Shown here piece by piece: positions 52,072-59,925 of a stretch of 64,000 bases of DNA. Position numbers and translations under genes: made by a program. The stretch comes from Sporosarcina sp. P2. GTDB lineage: Bacteria; Bacillota; Bacilli; Bacillales_A; Planococcaceae. Location: NCBI RefSeq assembly GCF_002743255.1, contig NZ_PDYY01000003.1, positions 204,454-268,453 of the forward strand, read 5' to 3'. Position 1 is the stretch's first letter, and each line of letters starts with the position of its first letter. The notes under the pieces are model-generated. The model was not told the origin of the DNA. It ran no database searches and worked only from the letters and a program-made list of their open reading frames with translations.

Positions 52072-52977
52072 ATGCGCAAATTAAACATTTCTTTAATCGG
52101 GGTACCCGTGGATTTAGGTCAGAATCGACGTGGAGTGGATATGGGACCGAGCGCGATTCGATATGCAGGAGCAGTAGATCGTCTCCAGGCATTGGGTCAT
52201 CACGTAATGGACGAAGGAAATATTTCTGTTTCTCCTATTCATGATGTATCGTGTAATGAAGTAGGATTGAAGAACTTAACAGAAGTGACTGAAGCGGCTG
52301 AAAAGCTTGCCGCGACAGTTTCGGCTATTGTAAAAAACAAGAAGTTTCCATTGGTGCTTGGTGGAGATCATAGTATCGCAATAGGGACACTTGCAGGATT
52401 GGCAGAACACTATAAAAACCTTGGCGTTATTTGGTACGATGCGCATGCTGATATGAATACAAGCGAAACATCTCCGTCAGGAAATATCCACGGTATGCCG
52501 CTCGCGGTTAGTATGGGACTGGGGCATGAGCAATTGGTGAATGTGCATAGTGAGGGAGCAAAAATCAATCCCCGAAACGTGGTAATTATCGGAGCACGCT
52601 CAGTAGATCCTGGTGAAAGACAAATAATTAAAGAAAAAGGCGTAAAAGTATTTACGATGCATGAAATTGACCGTTATGGAATGTCAGCGGTGATACAACA
52701 AACACTTGAATATTTTGCTTCAAGACAAGTAGATGGTGTTCATTTGTCATTGGATTTGGACGGTTTGGATCCGTTATATACACCGGGGGTAGGAACGCCT
52801 GTGCCAGGAGGGATCACATACCGCGAAAGTCATTTAGCTATGGAATTACTGGAAGATGCAAATGTCATTACATCCGCGGAATTTGTTGAGGTAAATCCTG
52901 TGCTTGACGAGTACAATAAGACGGCTGATGTAGCAGTCGGATTGATGGGATCATTATTTGGTGAAAAACTACTATAA
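52072..52977 (+). CDS. rocF: Arginase
   Basis: Arginase cleaves arginine to ornithine and urea at a two-manganese site. The 301-residue product has the metal motifs GGDHSIAIGTLAGL, WYDAHADMNT and SLDLDGLDPLYTPGVGTP. ATG 52072 follows gggagga; five more in-frame codons upstream contain that site. Together with the urease operon it can turn arginine into ornithine and ammonia. The position before sigW is seen in other Bacillales. Confidence 0.96.
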   Translation: MRKLNISLIGVPVDLGQNRRGVDMGPSAIRYAGAVDRLQALGHHVMDEGNISVSPIHDVSCNEVGLKNLTEVTEAAEKLAATVSAIVKNKKFPLVLGGDHSIAIGTLAGLAEHYKNLGVIWYDAHADMNTSETSPSGNIHGMPLAVSMGLGHEQLVNVHSEGAKINPRNVVIIGARSVDPGERQIIKEKGVKVFTMHEIDRYGMSAVIQQTLEYFASRQVDGVHLSLDLDGLDPLYTPGVGTPVPGGITYRESHLAMELLEDANVITSAEFVEVNPVLDEYNKTADVAVGLMGSLFGEKLL

Positions 52978-52985
52978 TTTATTGA

Positions 52986-53020
52986 AGTGATTAAAGCCTG
53001 CAGGTTTTAATCACTTTTTC
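52986..53020 (+). terminator. Rho-independent terminator after rocF
   Basis: A 13-bp stem with one G-T pair (52986-52998 with 53003-53015) has a tgca loop and is followed by TTTTC. Confidence 0.88.
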
Positions 53021-53092
53021 TATTGTGGAAATGACTATCACTGATGGCGAGATTAATGATAAAGTAGAGATGAGCATACTAAATGAAAAAAG

Positions 53093-53118
53093 TGAAACTA
53101 AATGTAGTTTCTAACGTA
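53093..53118 (+). promoter_or_regulatory. Sigma-W autoregulatory promoter
   Basis: TGAAAC (53093-53098), exactly 16 bases and CGTA (53115-53118) match the sigma-W consensus of Bacillus. It stands about 40 bases before sigW, so SigW activates its own operon. Confidence 0.9.
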
Positions 53119-53158
53119 TATAGAGGGACAGCCGCATAAGAGCGGAGAGTGAAGCCTA

Positions 53159-53722
53159 TTGGACGAATTAATTAACAAACGGGTAAAAGAAGTTTTACAC
53201 GGTAATCAGGAAGCTTTTGAGGAAATCGTCATTCATTTTCAGCACCGCCTATATCAAGTGTGCTACCGAATGTTAAACAACGCGGCAGAGGCAGAAGATA
53301 TTGCGCAAGAAGCCTTTGTGCGCGCTTATGTAAACTTGGAAACCTATGACCAAAAGCGGAAATTTTCTACATGGTTGTACCGCATTGCGACCAATTTGTG
53401 TATTGATCGCATTCGTAAGAAAAAACCCGATTACTACTTGGATGCTACAATTCCAGGAACTGAAGGCTTGGATATGTATTCACAAATTGCAGCAGTGCAA
53501 AAATTACCGGAAGAAGAAGTAGAAAAGATGGAAATGAAAGATCGTATTCAATATGAAGTAAACAGGCTGCCCGATAAATACCGCACGATTATTATTTTAC
53601 GATATATGGAAGACCTACAGTTGCAGGAAATTGCTGACATTTTGGAGATGCCACTTGGTACAGTGAAAACACGAGTACATCGAGGGCGAGAAGCACTTCG
53701 GCAACAAATGGGGAGTATGTAG
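53159..53722 (+). CDS. sigW: ECF sigma factor SigW
   Basis: SigW controls the response to cell-envelope stress such as membrane-active peptides. The 187-residue protein has sigma region 2 (YRMLNNAAEAEDIAQEAFVR, then FSTWLYRIATNLCIDRIRKK) and region 4 (LPDKYRTIIILRYMEDLQLQ, then MPLGTVKTRVHRGREALR). It starts with TTG after ggagag. rsiW follows 12 bases downstream. Confidence 0.95.
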   Translation: MDELINKRVKEVLHGNQEAFEEIVIHFQHRLYQVCYRMLNNAAEAEDIAQEAFVRAYVNLETYDQKRKFSTWLYRIATNLCIDRIRKKKPDYYLDATIPGTEGLDMYSQIAAVQKLPEEEVEKMEMKDRIQYEVNRLPDKYRTIIILRYMEDLQLQEIADILEMPLGTVKTRVHRGREALRQQMGSM

Positions 53723-53734
53723 GAGGTTAGATTC

Positions 53735-54370
53735 ATGGGAAAATGTCCTAAACATGTTGTCCATTATATGCATGCGTTTCTAGATGGTGATATCACCATT
53801 GAGGATGAACAAGTTATGAACGAACATTTGAAAATATGTGAAGAGTGCAGAGAAACGTTTGAGGAACTAGGGCAAACTGTTACTTTATTTAAGGGTGTAG
53901 ATACAGTGGAAGCGCCCCCTGGATTTGTCAATGGCGTGACTGCAAGATTGCCGAAACAGACAATTAAAAAAGGTCCAAGTAAGTGGCTTCGTCAACACCC
54001 GTTTATAGTGGCGGCCGCGATGTTTTTATTGCTGATGAGTACATCTTTCTTCTCGAGTTTTGAAAATGAGCAGCAGTTTTCATTTACGAAACAGCCTAAT
54101 TTAGTAGTTGAAGGGGAAACGGTTGTGGTACCGGCAGGAAAAACGGTGGTTGGAGATCTTGTTGTGAAAAATGGAGACCTTCGAATTGAAGGAGAAGTCG
54201 ATGGTAATGTCACAGTCATTAGGGGCTCTAAGTATATGGCTTCAACAGCCGTTATAACTGGATCAAGTGAAGAAATCAATGAGATCTTTGATTGGTTATG
54301 GTATAAGATGAAGTCTATGGCAAAAGAAATTATCCCGGCATCGAAGGATCAAAAGCTTGAAAATGAATGA
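53735..54370 (+). CDS. rsiW: Anti-sigma-W factor RsiW
   Basis: RsiW holds SigW at the membrane until stress triggers its proteolysis. The 211-residue protein has the zinc anti-sigma motif with NEHLKICEECRE (H-x3-C-x2-C, about 31-38), one membrane segment (PFIVAAAMFLLLMSTSFF, about 89-106) and an extracellular domain with a bactofilin-like run of repeats (VVGDLVVKNGDLRIEGEVDG). The ATG follows aggaggtta. Confidence 0.93.
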   Translation: MGKCPKHVVHYMHAFLDGDITIEDEQVMNEHLKICEECRETFEELGQTVTLFKGVDTVEAPPGFVNGVTARLPKQTIKKGPSKWLRQHPFIVAAAMFLLLMSTSFFSSFENEQQFSFTKQPNLVVEGETVVVPAGKTVVGDLVVKNGDLRIEGEVDGNVTVIRGSKYMASTAVITGSSEEINEIFDWLWYKMKSMAKEIIPASKDQKLENE

Positions 54371-54384
54371 TAAAATAGATTTTC

Positions 54385-54424
54385 AAAGTGATGCGGCTTG
54401 AGAGCTTATGCATCACTTTTTTGG
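54385..54424 (+). terminator. Rho-independent terminator after rsiW
   Basis: A 10-bp stem (54385-54394 with 54410-54419) has a structured loop and runs into six T. It separates the sigma-W operon from cdaA. Confidence 0.85.
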
Positions 54425-54453
54425 TTTTCATTCAGAGGTACGATACCTTTTAG

Positions 54454-54485
54454 TTGACCATGTTAGTTGGTAATTATGTTATACT
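54454..54485 (+). promoter_or_regulatory. Candidate promoter of cdaA-cdaR-glmM
   Basis: An extended -10 box (TG-T-TATACT, 54477-54485) is preceded by TTGACC at 54454, with a spacer that is longer than ideal (20 bases). The extended motif may compensate. Confidence 0.45.
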
Positions 54486-54523
54486 AAATATATAAGAACT
54501 TTCTTAAAAGGTAGGGGAAGCAC

Positions 54524-55360
54524 ATGCCGGGTTTGGAGCAAGCAACAACGTTAGCACCAATAGAAATACTAAAAAATATTGTGGATGTGCTTCTTGTTTG
54601 GTTCGTACTCTATAAATTAATTACCATTATTAAGGGAACAAAAGCTGTCCAATTACTAAAAGGTATTTTTGTGATTTTAATTGGTCGCTATATTACGGAA
54701 TGGCTCGGTTTGAAGACGCTTCAATGGATGATGGAAGAAGTACTTCGATTTGGTTTTTTGGCCGCGATCATTATATTCCAACCTGAACTTCGTCGAGCAT
54801 TAGAGCAATTGGGACGGGGCAGACTCTTTGCGCGGACTGCTATGCAGGAAGAAGAAGAACGTGACCGTTTGATTGAAGCATTCGTCAAATCCGTTAGTTA
54901 TATGGCAAAGCGACGTATTGGGGCGCTTATTACGATTGAGAAGGAAACGGGTCTTAGTGAATATATCGAAACAGGCACCCCGATGAATTCACATATTACT
55001 TCCGAACTTCTTATCAATATATTTATTCCAAACACACCACTACATGACGGTGCAGTCATTGTGACGAAAAACCGTATTGCTGCCGCGGGTTGTTATTTAC
55101 CACTGTCGGAAAGTCCGTTTATTTCCAAAGAGCTAGGGACGCGACATCGTGCTGCGCTTGGAATAAGTGAGGTCACTGATTCGGTAACCATCATCGTATC
55201 AGAAGAAACGGGTGCTATAAGTCTGGCTGCAGATGGGGAAATTAACCGGAAGCTGGATATCGAGGAATTCGAAAAATTATTACGTATTTCCTGGTTTGGT
55301 AACACCACAGGACAAACGGATACTTCTCTATGGAAGTGGGGGAAGAGAAAAAATGGATAA
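54524..55360 (+). CDS. cdaA: Diadenylate cyclase CdaA
   Basis: CdaA is the membrane-bound enzyme that makes the essential second messenger c-di-AMP from two ATP. The 278-residue product has three hydrophobic N-terminal segments (to about 90) and the DAC domain with LHDGAVIV and LGTRHRAALGISE, the DGA and RHR catalytic motifs. The ATG follows gtagggga. It overlaps cdaR by 8 bases. Confidence 0.96.
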   Translation: MPGLEQATTLAPIEILKNIVDVLLVWFVLYKLITIIKGTKAVQLLKGIFVILIGRYITEWLGLKTLQWMMEEVLRFGFLAAIIIFQPELRRALEQLGRGRLFARTAMQEEEERDRLIEAFVKSVSYMAKRRIGALITIEKETGLSEYIETGTPMNSHITSELLINIFIPNTPLHDGAVIVTKNRIAAAGCYLPLSESPFISKELGTRHRAALGISEVTDSVTIIVSEETGAISLAADGEINRKLDIEEFEKLLRISWFGNTTGQTDTSLWKWGKRKNG

Positions 55361-56333
55361 ATTCATGGATAGCCCCTGGTTTCTGCGACTGACTGCCTTG
55401 TTTTTAGCAATTATGTTGTTTTTTTCAGTAAAAGCGGAGAATCAATCCAGTCGTAATACAATAGGCGATGTGTTCGATCTTATGCAAGACGTTCCCGTGG
55501 AAGTATATTACGATACGGAAAATTTAGTAGTAACCGGAGTACCTGACGTGGTCAATATGACAATTGAAGGACCCGCTCAAATTGTACAGACTACTAAATT
55601 GTTAAAGGATTTTACATTGAAATTAGATTTACAAAACTTGACACTTGGTGAACATAGCGTACGTATACAAGCAGAAAATTTATCAGATAAACTGGATGTT
55701 CGACTTGATCCTGCAACGGTTACTATAAATATTGAGGAAAAGGTAACTCAATCATTTCGTGTCGATCCGGAGATGAATACGAGATTACTAGCGGAAGGTT
55801 ATGAAGTGAAAAGCATGGGTGTCCGACCCTCTTCGATTAATGTTACAGGTGCGAAGAGTGTGGTGGATGCGATTAGTTTCGTAAAAGTTTCTATTACCAA
55901 TGACGGTAGCCTAGATAAACCTTTTGAGCAAAAATCACGTGTTCGGGTATTGGATCGCGACTTGAATAAGCTATCCCTTGCGTTGGATCCTGAGGAAGTC
56001 ACGGTCAAAGTAGATATTCAGGAATATAGTCGTGAAGTTCCGTTGAAATTGCAACAAAAAGGACAATCTTCAAGTGGAATAACTATTGAAAGTGCAGCAC
56101 CCGATGTTCAATTCATTCGCATATACGGTCCTAAGAGTATAGTGGATGCAATTAAAGAAATTCCAGTAGAACTAGATATAGATAAAATAGTTAAGTCCGG
56201 CAAAGTGGAAGTAGATGTAAAAAGTCCTGAAGGAATTACGAAAGTGACACCTGCCAAATTGAAAATTCAGGTGAAGGTTTCAGGCGATACTTCCGACGTA
56301 TCGAAAAAGACGGATGATAATAAAAAATCATAA
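55353..56333 (+). CDS. cdaR: CdaA regulatory protein CdaR (YbbR)
   Basis: CdaR modulates CdaA from outside the membrane through YbbR domains. The 326-residue protein has a signal anchor (PWFLRLTALFLAIMLFFSVK) and about four YbbR repeats, each with the beta-strand pattern seen at VPVEVYYDTENLVVTGVPD. The start at 55353 lies in the end of cdaA; the longer frame from 55233 would overlap cdaA by 128 bases. Confidence 0.94.
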   Translation: MDKFMDSPWFLRLTALFLAIMLFFSVKAENQSSRNTIGDVFDLMQDVPVEVYYDTENLVVTGVPDVVNMTIEGPAQIVQTTKLLKDFTLKLDLQNLTLGEHSVRIQAENLSDKLDVRLDPATVTINIEEKVTQSFRVDPEMNTRLLAEGYEVKSMGVRPSSINVTGAKSVVDAISFVKVSITNDGSLDKPFEQKSRVRVLDRDLNKLSLALDPEEVTVKVDIQEYSREVPLKLQQKGQSSSGITIESAAPDVQFIRIYGPKSIVDAIKEIPVELDIDKIVKSGKVEVDVKSPEGITKVTPAKLKIQVKVSGDTSDVSKKTDDNKKS

Positions 56334-56385
56334 GACTCGTAACAAACGTGATCTACTAAGATGAGATCGAAAGGAAGAATACAAC

Positions 56386-57735
56386 ATGACACAGTATTTT
56401 GGAACAGATGGCGTCAGAGGTGTAGCGAACGAAGAACTGACACCTGAATTAGCATTTAAATTAGGCAGAATCGGTGGATATTTATTCACTAAAGATGCAG
56501 AAGAAAAAGCAGAAGTACTAGTAGGAAGAGATACACGCATTTCTGGTTTAATGCTTGAAAATGCCTTAATAGCAGGCCTATTGTCTGTTGGTGTGGAAGT
56601 CATGAAATTAGGCGTAATTAGTACACCGGGCGTAGCCTACTTAACACGTGTCATGAGCGCACAAGCAGGTGTTATGATTTCAGCATCACATAATCCGGTT
56701 GAAGATAATGGAATTAAATTCTTTGGAGAAACCGGCTTTAAATTAACGGATGCACAGGAAGAAGAATTCGAACAACTACTAAATGCAGAAGAAGATACAT
56801 TACCTCGTCCAGTTGGTGGAAATGTTGGAACTATAACGGAATACTTTGAAGGTGGTCAAAAGTATATTCAATATCTGAAACAAATTGTCGATGAGGATTT
56901 TGAGAATATCCATGTGGCGCTTGATTGCGCACATGGTGCTACTTCGGTCTTGGCAACCCATGTATTTGCAGATTTGGACGCAGACTTGACTACAATGGGG
57001 GCTTCTCCAAATGGATTGAATATCAATGACGGCGTTGGATCTACACACCCTGAAGCACTTGCAGCACTTGTAGTAGAAAAAAGTGCGGATATCGGACTGG
57101 CATTCGATGGCGATGGTGATCGTCTTATTGCAGTGGATGAAAAAGGAAATATTGTCGACGGTGACCAAATTATGTTCATTGTAGCCCGATATTTACATAG
57201 CAAAGGCAGATTAAAATCAGATACTATCGTCTCTACTGTGATGAGCAATCTAGGTTTCTATAAAGCACTAGAGGAATTTGGCATGAAGAGTGTCCAAACC
57301 GCTGTAGGCGATCGGTATGTCGTAGAAGAGATGCGTAAAAATCATTATAATCTTGGCGGTGAGCAATCAGGCCACATTATCTTCATGGATTACAATACAA
57401 CGGGTGATGGCTTACTGACAGCATTGCAACTTGTGAACATCATGCAGCAAACAGGTAAAAAACTTTCTGAATTAGCTAGCGAAATGAAAGTGTATCCACA
57501 GAAACTTGTTAATATTCGTGTAATGGATAAATATGCGGTAATGGATAATATGCGTATTGTCGGAGTTATTAACGAAGTCGAGAAAGAGATGAACGGACAG
57601 GGAAGAGTACTTGTACGTCCTTCGGGGACAGAGCCTCTTGTTCGTGTAATGGTCGAATCTGAAACAGAAGCACAATGTGCAGAATATGCAGATCGGATAT
57701 CACAAGTAGTAAAAGAGGAAATGGGTCTAGAGTAA
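56386..57735 (+). CDS. glmM: Phosphoglucosamine mutase
   Basis: GlmM converts glucosamine-6-phosphate to glucosamine-1-phosphate for the cell wall, and in Firmicutes binds and tempers CdaA. The 449-residue protein starts [18 protein letters not shown] and has the phosphoserine loop [20 protein letters not shown], metal site [13 protein letters not shown], and substrate loop [11 protein letters not shown]. It closes the cdaA-cdaR-glmM operon. glmS, often next, does not follow. Confidence 0.97.
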   Translation: MTQYFGTDGVRGVANEELTPELAFKLGRIGGYLFTKDAEEKAEVLVGRDTRISGLMLENALIAGLLSVGVEVMKLGVISTPGVAYLTRVMSAQAGVMISASHNPVEDNGIKFFGETGFKLTDAQEEEFEQLLNAEEDTLPRPVGGNVGTITEYFEGGQKYIQYLKQIVDEDFENIHVALDCAHGATSVLATHVFADLDADLTTMGASPNGLNINDGVGSTHPEALAALVVEKSADIGLAFDGDGDRLIAVDEKGNIVDGDQIMFIVARYLHSKGRLKSDTIVSTVMSNLGFYKALEEFGMKSVQTAVGDRYVVEEMRKNHYNLGGEQSGHIIFMDYNTTGDGLLTALQLVNIMQQTGKKLSELASEMKVYPQKLVNIRVMDKYAVMDNMRIVGVINEVEKEMNGQGRVLVRPSGTEPLVRVMVESETEAQCAEYADRISQVVKEEMGLE

Positions 57736-57747
57736 ATATACGTGTGG

Positions 57748-57788
57748 GCTGGTAATAGGAAATTCTATATTACCAGCTCTCTTTTTAT
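57748..57788 (+). terminator. Rho-independent terminator after glmM
   Basis: A perfect 10-bp stem (57748-57757 with 57768-57777) is followed by tctcttttta. Confidence 0.85.
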
Positions 57789-57860
57789 AGAAGTAGAATA
57801 CCGGCGAATCAGATATACAGGACGAAATGGGAATGCTTCCGCTGAACGGAGAGGAAAACA

Positions 57861-59480
57861 GTGAGTCAAAATAAATATCAGAAAATGCTTGCACAACGTA
57901 CAGAGAATATCTTTGAAGAGTGGAAAGCGCGGGGTAGTTTAACGGAAAGGGAGTTATATTACTTTCTTCATAAATTGAAGGGAACATCCGGTACAATTGG
58001 ATTGCAACAGTTGTCTCTCTTTTGTGCGTCACAATTGGAGATTCTGACGTCTTCCAACGATCAGAAAATACCCGTTTCTTCATTAGAAAATTTGAAGAAT
58101 CGTATTCGATCGCATTTTGATACTACTATTGCTGTGAAAAAAGAAGAATTTCAATTACCTGATCGCTATGTTAACCGTCTTGATCAAGAAACGTTTGTTT
58201 TAATAATTGATCAAGATTTAGAGTTCGTATCCTATCTAAAAGAGTTGCTTGAGAAGCTTGGGGCTCAAGTTATTATTTCATTGAATGGGAAGCGTGGAAT
58301 TGAACAATTTTACTCTATGAGGCCAAGTATTGTAATCATAGATGCAAAGTTGCCTGATATGACAGGCTTTGAAGTATTGGATCAAATTGCAGAACCCGCG
58401 CGGCAAAAAAATACGACATTAGCCATCTCGAGTGAAGAAGTCACGAAAGAAATTCTGATTGAAACGTATCGAAGAGGTGCTATGGATTTGATATCTAAAC
58501 CTTTTGATATGGATATCTTTTTCCCTTATTTGTTCAATCGACAATTGCGTCAGCATGCGGTTAGTAGCAGTATGATTACAGATAGTTTGACAGGTGTTGG
58601 TAATCGACGCTACTTCGACGAGACCATCAATACGTTGGCTAAAAAAGCTGATCAATCTGAAGCGGTTTTCTCGCTGGTCATAATAGACTTGGATCACTTC
58701 AAACAAGTAAATGATCTGTATGGTCATCCAGCGGGTGATGAAGTTCTACGGAAGTTTGGCGAAATCATCAAAGAGGAAAAACGCGAGGGCGATTATGTAT
58801 GTCGTTATGGCGGGGAAGAGTTCGCTTTATTATTTTGTAATAGTAAAGCAGAAGATACTGTGCATGCCGTTGAGCGGATTCGAGCCAAATTCAATAACAC
58901 TATATTCACATCCGGTGATGAGACATTCCAAGTAACTTTTTCAGCGGGCAGTGCGACGTATGAGGGAAATACTGCAAACATGATATCCGCTGCAGACCAA
59001 GCTCTTTATGAGGCGAAGCGTTCAGGGAGAAACCAAACGGTGATTTACGACCAGAGAAAACGGGTAGTAAAACGGAAATTGATTGTCATTATCGTTGACG
59101 ATGATTCATTCATCAGACAAATCCTTCAGCAAACCTTGCTGGAGTTAAAATCCCCAGATATCGATATTACAGTTAAGACATATGCTGATGGCCCTTCGTT
59201 TCTGGAGGATGATTGGTACAGCCCGGATGCTTATTTCATCGTATTACTGGATGGTGTCATGCCAAAAATGGACGGTCTAGAAGTGTTGAGCCGATTAAAG
59301 AGTGACCATTCCAAAACAAACGTCACAGTCTCCATGATGACAGCTAGAAAAAGTGCGAATGATATTAAAGCAGCGCTTTGGCTTGGAGCAGATGATTATA
59401 TTATTAAACCTTTTCAACCGTCGGAAGTGCTCGGAAGAATTGACAAGTTAGCGAATCGTTTATTTGATAAAAGAGAATAG
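57861..59480 (+). CDS. Hpt-REC-GGDEF-REC protein
   Basis: The 539-residue cytoplasmic protein has four domains: an Hpt-like domain with phosphorylatable His37 in HKLKGTSG; a first receiver with Asp161 (IVIIDAKLPD); a GGDEF domain with intact GGEEF at 317-321, DSLTGVGNRRYFDE and DLDHFKQVNDLYGHPAGDE; and a second receiver with Asp464 (VLLDGVMPKMDG) and Lys516. It should make c-di-GMP from GTP under phosphorelay control. GTG 57861 follows ggagagga. A lone receiver follows, and a hybrid kinase converges on it. Confidence 0.9.
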   Translation: MSQNKYQKMLAQRTENIFEEWKARGSLTERELYYFLHKLKGTSGTIGLQQLSLFCASQLEILTSSNDQKIPVSSLENLKNRIRSHFDTTIAVKKEEFQLPDRYVNRLDQETFVLIIDQDLEFVSYLKELLEKLGAQVIISLNGKRGIEQFYSMRPSIVIIDAKLPDMTGFEVLDQIAEPARQKNTTLAISSEEVTKEILIETYRRGAMDLISKPFDMDIFFPYLFNRQLRQHAVSSSMITDSLTGVGNRRYFDETINTLAKKADQSEAVFSLVIIDLDHFKQVNDLYGHPAGDEVLRKFGEIIKEEKREGDYVCRYGGEEFALLFCNSKAEDTVHAVERIRAKFNNTIFTSGDETFQVTFSAGSATYEGNTANMISAADQALYEAKRSGRNQTVIYDQRKRVVKRKLIVIIVDDDSFIRQILQQTLLELKSPDIDITVKTYADGPSFLEDDWYSPDAYFIVLLDGVMPKMDGLEVLSRLKSDHSKTNVTVSMMTARKSANDIKAALWLGADDYIIKPFQPSEVLGRIDKLANRLFDKRE

Positions 59481-59495
59481 AAGAAGGTGCCCACT

Positions 59496-59861
59496 TTGAT
59501 ACATGTAGGAAAAAAAGTGTTAGTTGTAGACGATGAAGATATTTTACGTATGTTACTTGCGGATACTTTGGAATTTGAAGGATTTCAAGTAGAAGAAGCA
59601 GAAGACGGGGTAGAAGCTTTAGAGAAAATTCAAAGCACTTCATATGACGCCATTCTCTTGGATTATATGATGCCACGTATGACAGGTTTAGAATTATTAG
59701 AGCGTCTACAACCGCTAGAACTGACAACGCCTATTATCATGCTCACTGCGAAGGCACAGCAAGCAGATCAGGACGTTGCTTTAGCAAAAGGGGCTTCTTA
59801 CTTCGTACCCAAACCCTTTAGCCCAAATGAACTGGCTGAATTAGTCAAATCATTATTTTAA
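59496..59861 (+). CDS. Single-domain response regulator (CheY-like)
   Basis: The 121-residue receiver has the acidic pair VVDDED, the phospho-Asp56 in ILLDYMMPRMTG, Thr/Ser in MLTAK and Lys in VPKPFSPNEL. No output domain is present, so it acts as a phosphate carrier or on a protein partner. TTG 59496 lies 8 bases after aagaagg; GTG 59487 overlaps that site. It is 15 bases from the Hpt-GGDEF gene and surely cotranscribed with it. Confidence 0.9.
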   Translation: MIHVGKKVLVVDDEDILRMLLADTLEFEGFQVEEAEDGVEALEKIQSTSYDAILLDYMMPRMTGLELLERLQPLELTTPIIMLTAKAQQADQDVALAKGASYFVPKPFSPNELAELVKSLF

Positions 59862-59883
59862 TTACAATCTATCCATACAAAAT

Positions 59884-59925
59884 AAAAGAACGTCTTCTCC
59901 GTAAAGGAAAAGACGTTCTTTTTAG
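59884..59925. terminator. Bidirectional terminator between receiver and kinase genes
   Basis: A stem of about 13 bp (59884-59896 with 59910-59922) has T-rich flanks on both strands and lies between the converging genes. Confidence 0.9.

Noticed and set aside
57736..57860. A glmS ribozyme or glmS gene after glmM
   Set aside because: The interval holds only a terminator; the next gene is a signalling protein.
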